Shown here: positions 41,892 through 50,290 of the stretch, piece after piece
How positions within the stretch are numbered: the stretch's first letter is position 1
How the letters are laid out: each line of letters begins with the position of its first letter
DNA from: Actinomadura sp. NBRC 104412
GTDB lineage: Bacteria; Actinomycetota; Actinomycetes; Streptosporangiales; Streptosporangiaceae
DNA: 64,000 nucleotides
Direction: 5' to 3'
Assembly (NCBI RefSeq): GCF_030269515.1
Contig: NZ_BSTM01000019.1
Span: forward strand, 83,853-147,852
The notes under the pieces: generated by a model
Database searches by the model: none
The model's input: the letters and a program-made list of their open reading frames with translations, nothing else
What the model was told of the DNA's origin: nothing
Position numbers and translations under genes: made by a program

Positions 41892-42931
41892 AGCCTCAGC
41901 ACGCGCAGCGCGTTCTCGCGATAGACCTTCGCCAGGACGTCACCGGGAAGCGACAGTCCCGTCAGCCGCCAGCTCACGCCGGGACGGTCACCGCCAGGCC
42001 CGGGGAAGTGCTCGTCGTCGGTCTCCAGGAACCGGTAGTGGGTGCGGTACATCCCCACGTCGGCGGGGAGGTCGGCGCCGAACAGCACCCGGTCCTGATG
42101 GCGGATGACGAAGCGGCGCGCGGTGTACGGCTGACGGGCCAGCTCGTCCAGCCGCGCCGCCAGGTCCACGTGGAAGTTGGGGCAGCGGTCCAGCAGATCG
42201 CTCACCCAGGCCAGGTTCTCCGAGTAGCAGCCGACGTGCGCCCCGACGAACGTGGTGGCGGGATGCCGTTCGACCAGGGCCGCCAGCTCGTCCATCAGGG
42301 TGCCGAACGCGGGCAGCCCGTCCCCGTGCGCATGCCAGTCCGGATGCTCGCGCAGCACCTCGTATCGCTCGTTGCGGGCGTCGAGCGGCCGGAAGAAGGC
42401 CACCGGGTCGGCCACGTGGATGACGACCGGAAGGTTCAGCTCGGCGGCGGTGGCCCAGAGCACGTCGAGGCGGTCGTCGTCGACGCGGACGCGGGCGCCG
42501 TGCTGGTCGGTGACGCGCAGCCCGAACGGCTTCCAGATCTTCAGGCCCTGCGCGCCCCTGCGGGCCTGCGCGACCAGCCGCGCGGCGGCGTGGTCGGGGA
42601 ACCGGTCGCCCAGGTCCGGCCAGGCGCCCCAGCCGACGCCTCCGAAGCAGGCGAAGCGGTCGGGCGCGGCCTCCTTGAACAGCGCCAGGTGCCGGTCGAG
42701 CACGTCCTCACCCCAGCCGCCGTCCAGGTCCACCAGGCGTTCCACACCCGCGGCGTCCAGGACGTCCAGCAGTTCGGCCACCGGGCGGCGGTCCCAGCCG
42801 CCGCCGAACTCGTCCCCGAGATGGCTGTGGGCGTCGACCACGGGGAAGCGCGGCCCGGTCACCGGGGTCTCCCGGACGACCAGTTCGGATCGCGGCGCGA
42901 AGTCCGCCAGTCTCAGCGCGTCGCCCGCCAC
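41888..42931 (-). CDS. Amidohydrolase-family (TIM-barrel metal hydrolase) protein
   Basis: 347 aa. Metal motif VVDAHSHLGDE near residue 33 (DxHxH), then GLKIWKPFGL (Lys), LNLPVVIHVADP, FVGAHVG and FGADLP give the amidohydrolase-2 order. Last gene of the overlapping operon; its GTG (42929) lies inside the end of the LamG-like gene (19-base overlap). Substrate unknown. A hydrolase as the terminal component of a STAND operon could be an effector (inference). Confidence 0.85.
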   Translation of the reverse strand: MAGDALRLADFAPRSELVVRETPVTGPRFPVVDAHSHLGDEFGGGWDRRPVAELLDVLDAAGVERLVDLDGGWGEDVLDRHLALFKEAAPDRFACFGGVGWGAWPDLGDRFPDHAAARLVAQARRGAQGLKIWKPFGLRVTDQHGARVRVDDDRLDVLWATAAELNLPVVIHVADPVAFFRPLDARNERYEVLREHPDWHAHGDGLPAFGTLMDELAALVERHPATTFVGAHVGCYSENLAWVSDLLDRCPNFHVDLAARLDELARQPYTARRFVIRHQDRVLFGADLPADVGMYRTHYRFLETDDEHFPGPGGDRPGVSWRLTGLSLPGDVLAKVYRENALRVLRL

Positions 42932-43530
42932 AGCCAGACCTCCGCCATCCGCCCGTTGAAGACGCGTGCGGCCAGGTCCGGCCAGGCGCCGATGGTGAGG
43001 CCGTAGGGCCACTCGACATCGCCCACGCGCCCGACGGCGGCGGACCGGCCGGCGACGGTGCGGCCGTCCACCGACAGGGCCAGGTGGTCGCGGCCGTCGT
43101 ACACGAACGCCAGGTCGACCCAGCGGCGGTACGGGACCGTGGCCGGAGGCGAGGTGACCAGGTGCCACTCCAGGCCGGTGTAGACGCTGCCCGTCAGCGT
43201 CCCGTCGGGCTCGACCGCGAAGGAGAACGCCAGATACCCCTCCATGATCGTGCCGCGGTCGGCCAGGTCGTCGACCCACACCCGGGCCCGCGCCCGCACG
43301 CCGCCGAGCGCGGTCAGGCTGAGCGCGGGGAACACCACGACGCGGGTCGTCCGGCCGTCGAACGCGAGTCCCTGGGGATCGGCGTCCCCGACCGTGGTGT
43401 TCCCCGGGCCGGCGTCCTCGTGGCCGGCGTACCCGTGGCCGGCGTATCCGTGGTTGGCGTGTCCGGTGAGGTCCGCGCACGTCCCGGACGTGTAACGGTG
43501 GTGGACGACCAGCTCGAACCCAGCGGTCAT
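42913..43530 (-). CDS. Concanavalin/LamG-like protein
   Basis: 205 aa without a signal peptide. The N-terminus MTAGFELVVHHRY is followed by a HANHGYAGHGYAGHE His/Gly repeat, then jelly-roll strands GRTTRVVVFPALSLTALGGVRARARVWVD, WVDLAFVYDGRDHLALSVDGRTVAG (the classic LamG strand pair) and GLTIGAWPD. The ATG overlaps the STAND stop (ATGA). Likely a carbohydrate- or protein-binding module; cytosolic location is unusual for LamG and suggests work with the ATPase. Confidence 0.8.
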   Translation of the reverse strand: MTAGFELVVHHRYTSGTCADLTGHANHGYAGHGYAGHEDAGPGNTTVGDADPQGLAFDGRTTRVVVFPALSLTALGGVRARARVWVDDLADRGTIMEGYLAFSFAVEPDGTLTGSVYTGLEWHLVTSPPATVPYRRWVDLAFVYDGRDHLALSVDGRTVAGRSAAVGRVGDVEWPYGLTIGAWPDLAARVFNGRMAEVWLWRATR

Positions 43531-46500
43531 GGCCACCACCTCCGCACGAGGGCGACGGCCGCCGCCAGGTCGGAGAGACCGCGCGGCCCGGCGGTCTCCA
43601 GGAGCCCGGTCAGAATGTCCGGAACAGCCTGCAACAGTTGCTCCCGGGTGCCCGTGGCCAGGGCGCGCAGGACCTCGCGCAGGTGCCCGGGGACGTCGGA
43701 CGCGTGTCCCGTCAGCAACGCCAGCACCTGCGCGCGGGCGACGGGATCGGGCAGTGTCCGCGCGAGGTCGAGGGCCGGTGGGCCGACGATGGGCGCGAGC
43801 GGCGTCAGCGGGGCGGCCCTCTCGTCGCCCGGCAGCGAGCGGACGAGGTCGAGGGCCTCCTCGGCACGGCCGGACTCGGCCAGCGCGAGCGCGACCGGCG
43901 CGGTCAGCACCGCGCGCGGCCGCGGTTCGGCGATCTCATCGAGCGCCGCGACGGCCTCGGCCACCGCGTCACGGCCACGCTCTTCGGGGGCACCGTCTTC
44001 GCGGGCACCGACTTTACGAGCACCGGCGCCGCGGGCACCGACGCGCAGCAGGACGGCGATCCGGCCCGCGGGGTCGTCCCGGAGGCCGTCGGCCACGCCG
44101 AACGCCGCCTCGGTACGTCCCGCCGCGGCCAGCGCCTCGGCCCGCCTCGGCGTCGCGTCCACCCGCTCGGCGATCCGCGCGGCCTCGTCCGGGCGGCCGT
44201 TCTCCGCGAGCGCGCAGGCGACCTGGAAGCGTGTCTCCATCCGCCAGTAGGCGTCCGCGATCGCGTCCGCCTCGTCCGCGCCCGCCGGCAGCCGGGGCGC
44301 CAGGACGGCCAGAGCGTGATCGCGTTCCTCGGAGTCGTCGAGCGTGCCGATCGCGTCGCGGGCCTGGTCGAGATGGGAGTCCGGCAGGCGGAGGATCAGT
44401 TCGGCCAGTACGCGTCCACGCCCGGGTCCCGGCACGGACGCGATCAGATCGAGCAGCTCGTCGCCGGAGGCGGCGCCGGGCACGGCGGCCCGTACGGACG
44501 CGCGCCAGTCGGGGGGCAGCGACGCGAGCGTCCCGTCGAGGTCCCCATCGAGGTGCGCCGCGAGGTGAGCGGCGTGGTCGCGCAGGACCCGGCCCCGCGC
44601 GACCGGGTCGGCGATCGCTTCCGTGGCGGCGACGGCGCGCAGGGCGATCGGCCGCCGCTCGGCGGGCGGTACCCGGTCCGCGACGGCGAAGAGGGCGCGC
44701 GCCAGCCCCTCGGGGTCGTCGATCCGTTCCGTGTGCTCCAGCGCCGCCGCCACATCGCCCGCACCGGCGAGCCGGGCCGCGATCGCCGCCTGCGCGGCGT
44801 CCACCGCCTCCCCGTCACCGATGCCGAGCGCCACGCCCAGGGCCACCCGGAGGATGTCGCGGCGCGCCTCCGGCGGCGCGTCGCCGGCCAGGACGGTCAG
44901 CAGTCCGGCGCGCCACCGAGGGTCGGGGACGAAGCGGCTGGCCTCGACATGCCGCCGCAGGTCGGTCTCCTCGGAAGGGTCGATGCCGGTGCCGAGGAGG
45001 AGGGTCGCCACCGCATGGGCCGTGCGGCGCAGGTATTGGGCCGCGAACAGGCGCGGATCGTCGGGGTCGGAGAAGAACGTTTCGGGGTCGGGTCCCGGGG
45101 TGACGTTCTCCGGGTTCTCGAAGTACGCCTCCAGGAAACGCATCGAGATGTCGCGGTCGTAGGCGCGGCTCATGTTGGACGCGATCGCCACCAGGTCGTC
45201 CCGGTGCTCGGGCCCGGTGACGGGGGCCAGCCGGACCAGCTCGCCCGCGCGCCAGTAGCCGTCCGGGACGAGCTGCACGCTGGCCAGGGCCTCGCGGACG
45301 ACCTCGCGGCGCGTCTCCCCCGTCAGGCGGGGCAGAAGCGTCGCCAGCGCCTCCGCGCGGGTGCGCGGCTCGGTGGTCTCCCGGGCCAGTTCGAGGGCCT
45401 GCTCCGTGGACAGCAGCCCGTCGTCGACCTGCGCCAGCAGCAGCTCGCTCGGGACGTTCCCCGCCATGCTGTTCACCGACGCCTCGATCAGCGCGTACCG
45501 CAGCTCCAGGTCGAGTGCCCCCGTCCGCTCGGCGTGAGCCCAGGCCCGCTGCACGTCCAGGACGTACCCCGCGTACGCGTTCCGGGCGCGGTGGGCCTCG
45601 AACCATGCGTTGCTCACACCGGAGCCCGCGCCGGGATCGGCGGCCTCGTCGCGCGGCCACTCCACCGCCAGCAGCGCGTGCAGGGCCGCGCCGGTCTCGG
45701 CGGCCGCGAGGTGGTGGACGACGTGCCGCAGGCCGTAGCCGCCGTCCAGTTCGCCCGTTCCCATGGAGGCGCGCAGCGCGGGCAGGCTGGCCTCAAGCCC
45801 GCCCCAGGCGTCCAGGTAGCGCGCGGCGATGCGCTCGTGCGCGTCGCGCTGCGCCACGGCCAGCCGTTCCACGAACGGGCGCTCCGCGCTCGTCAGCCCG
45901 CCCGCGTCCACCCTTCCCGCGACGAACTCGCCGAGGCTGTCGTGAAGCGTGCGGTAGCGCTCCCGCTCCCCTTCCCCGTCCACCTGGAGGAACGGGCGCC
46001 AGTCGTCGCCGACGAGCCGGGCCGCGCGCTCCGGGTCGGGGCATTCGCTCAGCAGGCACAGCACGTCCAACGTCAAGGGCTCCTGCGCGGCGGTGATGGT
46101 GACCAGAAGCGGCAGGTCCACCGTGGCCCAGGTGCTCTCGTGCGCGCGCTGCCACCGGCTCCAGAACCGCGCGTAGTAATGCCACAGGCCGACCGGCAGC
46201 GACTCCAGGTCGCCGGGCGCGCGGGCGCCGCTGCGCAGCTCGGCGAGCACGTAACGCAGGACCAGCCAGACGCCGGAGCTCCAGGACACCAGGCGCCGTA
46301 CGTACTCGCCCGGCTCGATGCCCGCCTCCTCAAGGCGCGCGGCCAGCACAGGCTCGGCGACCAGGCGCCCCGTGTACGCCTTCAGGTCGGCGAGGTTCTC
46401 CGGGGCGTCGCGCCGGATCCGCAGGACGCGGCGTGGCGTCTCCACCATGAGCGGCACCATCACGGTCCGCTGCGACACCACGACGAAGACGCCCTCGGGC

Positions 46501-47096
46501 AGGTCGGCCGGCAGGCCCAGCGGATTGTGGGTCGCGGGCGCGGCGGTCTCGTTCAGCCCGTCCACCACCAGGACGATCGGCTCGCCGGGACGCAGCTCGT
46601 CGCGGCGCAGCGCCGCCTCGTACAGCACCTCCTCGAAGAAGTCCGGACGGGACGCGTTGGCGGGCAGCACGCCGCCGACCGCCATGGACTGAAGCTCCCA
46701 GGCGCGGATGAGCTGGGCCGACAGGTTGCGCAGCGCCACACCGGCGTCGTCGGCGTCCGGCATGAGCCGCACGAAGTGGTGGACATAGCCCCGCTCGCGC
46801 GCCAGCCAGGCCATGAAGGCGGTCTTGCCCATGCCCGCCTCGGCCTCGATGACCACGTACCCGCGGTCGTGCGCGGCGATGAAGTCGTCCAGGGCGCGCA
46901 GCAGCCAGTCGCGACCGGTGAAGTGCTCCATCCGTAGTTCCCGATACAGCGCCCTGGGGTTGAGGTACGCCTCCGCCAGCCGTTCGTACCGGCCGACGAA
47001 GAACTGGTTGACGCCACCGGTGACGAAGATGCTGTTGATGACGTCGCCGCCGACCGCGATCGAGCCGGCCCCCTCGGCGTGCGCGGTCGTGCTCAT
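43527..47096 (-). CDS. STAND-type signal ATPase with GSIAVGGDV N-terminus and helical repeats
   Basis: 1,189 aa. Residues 11-28 carry GSIAVGGDV/SIFVTGG, a motif shared with the convergent 136-aa gene. The NTPase domain follows: Walker A EAEAGMGKT (84-92), Walker B IVLVVDGLN (174-182), a VVSQRT sensor and a winged-helix region (about 300-420). From about 550 to the end there are 30-40-residue alpha-helical repeats (TPR/HEAT-like; FQVACALAENGRPDEAARIA) expected to sense a trigger. Such STAND proteins serve in immunity and programmed cell death. Coupled 5' to the ATP-grasp and 3' to the LamG gene. Confidence 0.88.
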   Translation of the reverse strand: MSTTAHAEGAGSIAVGGDVINSIFVTGGVNQFFVGRYERLAEAYLNPRALYRELRMEHFTGRDWLLRALDDFIAAHDRGYVVIEAEAGMGKTAFMAWLARERGYVHHFVRLMPDADDAGVALRNLSAQLIRAWELQSMAVGGVLPANASRPDFFEEVLYEAALRRDELRPGEPIVLVVDGLNETAAPATHNPLGLPADLPEGVFVVVSQRTVMVPLMVETPRRVLRIRRDAPENLADLKAYTGRLVAEPVLAARLEEAGIEPGEYVRRLVSWSSGVWLVLRYVLAELRSGARAPGDLESLPVGLWHYYARFWSRWQRAHESTWATVDLPLLVTITAAQEPLTLDVLCLLSECPDPERAARLVGDDWRPFLQVDGEGERERYRTLHDSLGEFVAGRVDAGGLTSAERPFVERLAVAQRDAHERIAARYLDAWGGLEASLPALRASMGTGELDGGYGLRHVVHHLAAAETGAALHALLAVEWPRDEAADPGAGSGVSNAWFEAHRARNAYAGYVLDVQRAWAHAERTGALDLELRYALIEASVNSMAGNVPSELLLAQVDDGLLSTEQALELARETTEPRTRAEALATLLPRLTGETRREVVREALASVQLVPDGYWRAGELVRLAPVTGPEHRDDLVAIASNMSRAYDRDISMRFLEAYFENPENVTPGPDPETFFSDPDDPRLFAAQYLRRTAHAVATLLLGTGIDPSEETDLRRHVEASRFVPDPRWRAGLLTVLAGDAPPEARRDILRVALGVALGIGDGEAVDAAQAAIAARLAGAGDVAAALEHTERIDDPEGLARALFAVADRVPPAERRPIALRAVAATEAIADPVARGRVLRDHAAHLAAHLDGDLDGTLASLPPDWRASVRAAVPGAASGDELLDLIASVPGPGRGRVLAELILRLPDSHLDQARDAIGTLDDSEERDHALAVLAPRLPAGADEADAIADAYWRMETRFQVACALAENGRPDEAARIAERVDATPRRAEALAAAGRTEAAFGVADGLRDDPAGRIAVLLRVGARGAGARKVGAREDGAPEERGRDAVAEAVAALDEIAEPRPRAVLTAPVALALAESGRAEEALDLVRSLPGDERAAPLTPLAPIVGPPALDLARTLPDPVARAQVLALLTGHASDVPGHLREVLRALATGTREQLLQAVPDILTGLLETAGPRGLSDLAAAVALVRRWWP

Positions 47097-48364
47097 GCGC
47101 GTCCCGGTCCGGAGACGGCGGGACGGAGGCCGCGCGGCCTGGCACGGCCGGGGACGAAACGGGGCGGGGCGCCGCGCCGTTCGCGGCGTCGCGGGACGGC
47201 CGCGCGTGCGAGCGCGACCAGCGGCGGCAGCAGGTCGTCGCGGCCGAACCAGGCGGTCTCGCTGATCGTGCGCCAGGACGACGACAGCTCCGCGAGGGTC
47301 AGGTCGCGCGTCTTGAGAAGGCTACGGGCCGACCGCACGTCGTAACCCTCGACCATCACGACCCTGCCGTCAACGGGAACGGCGTCCGGTACCGGCCGTC
47401 CGGTCAGGTCGAGGTGCAAGGCTCGGACGACGTCCACGCCCGCCTCATCGGTGAACAACCGGAAGATGGCCCCCACTCGGGGATTGAGGTCGAGCAGCTT
47501 GTAGGTCCCGTCCCGCCGGTCGTACCGGTAGTCCATGCTCACCGGCCCGCGGTAACCGAGGGCCTGGAGCAGCGCGCGGGTCAGCTCCTCCAGCTCGGGG
47601 TTGCGCTCCGCGCGGCCGAACGCGGTCTCGCCCGCACCCACGGGCCACGACCGCACCTTGCGGCCGGTGAAGGCGACCAGGCATCGCGAGCCCGTGTCGC
47701 AGTAGCCGTGGAACAGCCAGTCCTCGGCATGCTCGGACGGGAGATGTTCCTGGAGCACCAGCCGTCCTTGGATGCGCGTCCGCAGCAGCTCGCGGCGGTC
47801 CCGGACGATGCGCGTGCTGGTCATGCGGCGGCCGTCGCCGAGCAGGAAGGGCGCGGCCTGCTTCACCACCACCGGGAACCCGGCGGTCTCGGCGAACGCC
47901 GCGAGCTCGTCCTCCCGCTCGACGACCGTGGTGGCCGGGGCGGCGAGCCCGAGTTCGCGGCAGCGCGCGTGCAGTTCGGCCTTGTCGGTCACCGCGCGGA
48001 CCAGTCCGGGGGGCTGCCGCGCGAACAGGAACCGGTCCTCCAGCGCGTCGGCGTGCTCGGAGACGAAGAGCGCGGCGTGGTCGTCGGTCGGGAGCAGCAC
48101 GGCGGGCCGCCCGATCCGTTCGGCGACCTCGCCCATGCCCTCCAGAAGCTGCCGCTGATAGGTCCGCTCACCGCCCGTCCGCCACACGAACCGTCCGGTC
48201 ACGTGCCGGGACAGCGCCATGGGCGTGAACCTGTCCTCGGTGACCGCGTACGCAGGGACGCCCACCCGGCCGAGGGTCCGGACCACCGCCAGCCCGCCAT
48301 GGTGCAGGGGGTAATGACCGACCTTGAGAACCAGGGCGGGCACGGAGGTGTCATAGGACGGCAC
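47093..48364 (-). CDS. ATP-grasp ligase
   Basis: 423 aa. The N-terminal pre-ATP-grasp domain (ALVLKVGHYPLHHGGLAVVRTLGRVG) precedes the ATP-grasp core: GFPVVVKQA, EDWLFHGYC, LLDLNPRVGA (metal Asn/Arg). It belongs to the CarB/carboxylate-amine ligase group that joins an acid to an amine. The GTG start has GAGGAGG upstream. The start lies inside the GT4 gene end (14-base overlap) and the stop overlaps the STAND ATG. Substrates unknown. Confidence 0.85.
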   Translation of the reverse strand: MPSYDTSVPALVLKVGHYPLHHGGLAVVRTLGRVGVPAYAVTEDRFTPMALSRHVTGRFVWRTGGERTYQRQLLEGMGEVAERIGRPAVLLPTDDHAALFVSEHADALEDRFLFARQPPGLVRAVTDKAELHARCRELGLAAPATTVVEREDELAAFAETAGFPVVVKQAAPFLLGDGRRMTSTRIVRDRRELLRTRIQGRLVLQEHLPSEHAEDWLFHGYCDTGSRCLVAFTGRKVRSWPVGAGETAFGRAERNPELEELTRALLQALGYRGPVSMDYRYDRRDGTYKLLDLNPRVGAIFRLFTDEAGVDVVRALHLDLTGRPVPDAVPVDGRVVMVEGYDVRSARSLLKTRDLTLAELSSSWRTISETAWFGRDDLLPPLVALARAAVPRRRERRGAPPRFVPGRARPRGLRPAVSGPGRA

Positions 48365-49436
48365 GGGGGTCCTCCTCACCCAGGCGGGCCAGCACGCCCA
48401 CCCAGTCGCTGAGGACTTCTTCCCATGCCCATCTGCGCCCAACCCAGGCCGAGGCGGCGGCCAACCGGTCCGCGTCCACGGTGAGCGCGTCCTCGACGGC
48501 CCGCGCCAGGGCGTGGGGGGTGTTCGGCCGGTAGGCCACCGGCAGCCCGGCGTGGGTGAGGTCCGCGCACAGCTCGGCGGGCATCACCGTCGGGACGCCG
48601 AGCGCCATCGACTCCTGGATGGCCCGCGGTATCCCTTCGCTGTGGGAGGCCAGGACGGTGACGTCGCTTCCGAGCATCATCCCCGCGACGTCGTCGCGGT
48701 GGCCGTGCCAGACGATCCGCCCGGTGACGCCCAGCCCTTCGGCGATGCCGCGTAATCGCGCCAGGTAACCGCGGTCCGCGCAGCCTCCCACCATGTGCCA
48801 GCGGATGTCCGGCCAGCGCCTCGCCAGGAGCGCGCAGGCACCGAGCATGACGGCGTGATTCTTCACCGGGTGGACGCGGGCGGCGCTCAGGCAGGCGGGC
48901 GACCCCTCCAGGGGGACGGACGCCGGGGCCGTAGGCTCCATCGCCTGCCCGCCGATGGTGATGCGGTCCTTGGCGATCCCCAGCGAGACGTGCAGCTTGG
49001 CCGCCACCGCCGTGCCCCACGCGACCCAGTGATCGGCCCGGCGCACCACCTGGAAGAGCGTGGAGGCGGGCAGGTAGGCCAGGCAGGCGTCGGGATCGGA
49101 ATGGACGGCGGCGACCACTCTGCGGCCCGGCAGCGCGCACGCCGCCGCCAGGTCGACGCCTTCATGGCAGACGAGCGTGTCCCCGCGCCGGGTCTTGGCC
49201 GCCAGCGCCGCCGCCACCAGCCCGATGGCCCCGACCTGACGGTAGACGTCCGCCCGCGGCGCGCCGAACAGCGGCTCGTACCAGGGGGAGTCCTCCAGCG
49301 GGCCGAAGCCGTGGACGCCGCTCACCAGCACACGCACGTCCCAGCCGACCCGGCGCTGGGCCCGCGCGAGCGCCAGCGCGCTCAGCCCGCGCCCGTGCCC
49401 TGCCTTGACCCGATCCACGATGTGAACGATCGTCAT
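48351..49436 (-). CDS. GT4-type glycosyltransferase
   Basis: 361 aa GT-B fold. N-terminal MTIVHIVDRVKAGHGRGLSALAL, then SAARVHPVKNHAVMLGACALL, GRIVWHGHRDDVAGMMLGSDVTVLASHSEGIPRAIQESMALGVPTV (the classic donor-binding ExxxxxE region). First gene of the STAND operon as far as can be seen, about 70 bases downstream of the tRNA array's end. Glycosylation of a cell-surface or effector molecule is possible. Confidence 0.9.
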   Translation of the reverse strand: MTIVHIVDRVKAGHGRGLSALALARAQRRVGWDVRVLVSGVHGFGPLEDSPWYEPLFGAPRADVYRQVGAIGLVAAALAAKTRRGDTLVCHEGVDLAAACALPGRRVVAAVHSDPDACLAYLPASTLFQVVRRADHWVAWGTAVAAKLHVSLGIAKDRITIGGQAMEPTAPASVPLEGSPACLSAARVHPVKNHAVMLGACALLARRWPDIRWHMVGGCADRGYLARLRGIAEGLGVTGRIVWHGHRDDVAGMMLGSDVTVLASHSEGIPRAIQESMALGVPTVMPAELCADLTHAGLPVAYRPNTPHALARAVEDALTVDADRLAAASAWVGRRWAWEEVLSDWVGVLARLGEEDPRAVL

Positions 49437-49504
49437 GGCCGCATCGTCGGCCCGTCCCGGTCGATCGGGACCGCCCTGGCCGGGCCCGGCCAGGGCGGCC
49501 GTGG

Positions 49505-49575
49505 TGCCCAGTGAAGGAATCGAACCTTCGTCTGCGCCGTGTGGAGGCGCCGCTCTCCCATTGAGCCAACCGGGC
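49505..49575 (-). tRNA. tRNA, anticodon probably CAC (Val), atypical loop
   Basis: 71 nt. Acceptor GCCCGGT/ACTGGGC, D arm GCTC/GAGC, anticodon stem GCGCC/GGCGC with loop TCCACAC, T arm GAAGG-TTCGATT-CCTTC. Position 33 is C, not the near-universal U, so decoding may be poor. Last tRNA of the array. Its 5' end is duplicated on the chromosome at 49584-49607. Confidence 0.65.
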
Positions 49576-49607
49576 CAACCGGGCATTGAGCCAACCGGGC
49601 ATTGAGC
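49559..49607. repeat. Tandem duplication of the tRNA(CAC) 5' segment
   Basis: CATTGAGCCAACCGGGC occurs at 49559-49575 and again at 49584-49600, with an additional CAACCGGG between them. CATTGAG starts a third at 49601. Repeated D-arm/acceptor fragments of a tRNA suggest slippage or recombination within the array. Confidence 0.7.
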
Positions 49608-49697
49608 GGAGGGAGCGAGGATCGAACTCGCACGGGACGCAAGGCCCCCAACGGTTTTCGAGACCGCGGCCGTCGCCAACCTTCGGCTGGTCCCTCC
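49607..49697 (-). tRNA. tRNA-Ser (CGA)
   Basis: 91 nt class II. Acceptor GGAGGGA/TCCCTCC, discriminator G, anticodon loop CTCGAAA (CGA), long variable arm, T arm GCGAG-TTCGATC-CTCGC. Canonical. Confidence 0.85.
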
Positions 49698-49700
49698 AAT

Positions 49701-49760
49701 GTCCCGCTTGCATCGGGACTGTCCCGCTTACATCGGGACTGTCCCGCTTACATCGGGACG
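49701..49760. repeat. Three tandem 20-bp units forming anticodon-arm-like hairpins
   Basis: GTCCCGCTT(G/A)CATCGGGAC repeated at exact 20-base steps (49701, 49721, 49741). Each unit is a 6-bp stem (GTCCCG/CGGGAC) with a 7-base loop. Read on the array strand, the loops are ATGCAAG once and ATGTAAG twice, i.e. T at position 33 and triplets GCA, GTA, GTA. Read on the plus strand they are CTTGCAT and CTTACAT (TGC, TAC), also with T at 33. There are no acceptor or T arms, so they are not tRNAs. Confidence 0.85.
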
Positions 49761-49787
49761 GGGCGGCGGGCGTGGTGCGCTCGCCGG

Positions 49788-49871
49788 TACGGGAGACAGG
49801 AGTCGAACCTGCATGAGCCTCCGCTCGCCGGGGTTTGAGCCCGGTGCGTCTTACCGTTCCGCCACTCCCGC
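49788..49871 (-). tRNA. tRNA-Leu (CAA)
   Basis: 84 nt class II. Acceptor GCGGGAG/CTCCCGT, anticodon loop CTCAAAC (CAA), variable arm present, T arm GCAGG-TTCGACT-CCTGT. Canonical apart from a first G-U pair. Confidence 0.85.
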
Positions 49872-49884
49872 ATGCTCTTTCTCG

Positions 49885-49957
49885 TGCCGCCCGAAGGGCT
49901 CGAACCTCCTCAATCCGGCTTAAGAGGCCGGTGCCCGTCCCGTCGGGCGCGAGCGGC
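49885..49957 (-). tRNA. tRNA-Lys (CTT)
   Basis: 73 nt. Acceptor GCCGCTC/GGGCGGC, D arm GCCC/GGGC, anticodon loop CTCTTAA (CTT), T arm GGAGG-TTCGAGC-CCTTC. Confidence 0.85.
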
Positions 49958-49962
49958 TTGCG

Positions 49963-50035
49963 AGCCGTACCGGGGAGTCGAACCCCGTACTCCGGTTTGG
50001 AAGACCGGCGCCTCAACCCTTTCGGCTTGTACGGC
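49963..50035 (-). tRNA. tRNA-Gly (TCC)
   Basis: 73 nt. Acceptor GCCGTAC/GTACGGC, anticodon stem CCGGT/ACCGG with loop CTTCCAA (TCC), T arm CGGGG-TTCGACT-CCCCG, discriminator T. Confidence 0.85.
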
Positions 50036-50039
50036 GTGG

Positions 50040-50112
50040 CACCCCTGCCAGGATTCGAACCTGGGACCTTCGCGTTCGTAGCGCGCTGCTCTGTCCACTG
50101 AGCTACAGAGGT
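50040..50112 (-). tRNA. tRNA-Arg (ACG)
   Basis: 73 nt. Acceptor ACCTCTG/CAGGGGT, D arm GCTC/GAGC, anticodon loop CTACGAA (ACG), T arm CCAGG-TTCGAAT-CCTGG. Confidence 0.88.
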
Positions 50113-50123
50113 ATGACCCGTAG

Positions 50124-50195
50124 TGGTCCCCCGAGGGCTCGCACCTCGTCCCCCGGCCTTTCAAACCGGTGCTCTACTGCATGAGCTAAAGGACC
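50124..50195 (-). tRNA. tRNA-Phe (GAA), atypical
   Basis: 72 nt. Acceptor GGTCCTT/GGGGACC with two G-U pairs, anticodon stem CCGGT/GCCGG with loop TTGAAAG (GAA), but the T loop is TGCGAGC rather than TTCGANN, losing the pseudouridine-55 position. Function doubtful. Confidence 0.7.
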
Positions 50196-50204
50196 GCGCA
50201 CGCG

Positions 50205-50279
50205 TACCCCCGGCGGGATTCGAACCCACACCATTCCTGCTCCTCGGGCAGGCGCCTCTGCCAGTTGGGCAACGGGGGC
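50205..50279 (-). tRNA. tRNA with anticodon GAG (Leu codons) on a class I body
   Basis: 75 nt. Acceptor GCCCCCG/CGGGGGT, anticodon stem CCTGC/GCAGG, loop CCGAGGA (GAG) with C instead of U at 33. The variable region is only AATGGT, whereas bacterial tRNA-Leu has a long arm. The amino acid identity is therefore unclear. Confidence 0.65.
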
Positions 50280-50290
50280 CGGACGTCCAG

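Noticed and set aside
49586..50164. Short plus-strand frames across the tRNA array (e.g. SNPRCEPSGD-like peptides)
   Set aside because: They are the reverse complement of repeating tRNA T arms (GGTTCGAA reads as recurrent FEP/SNP), not genes.
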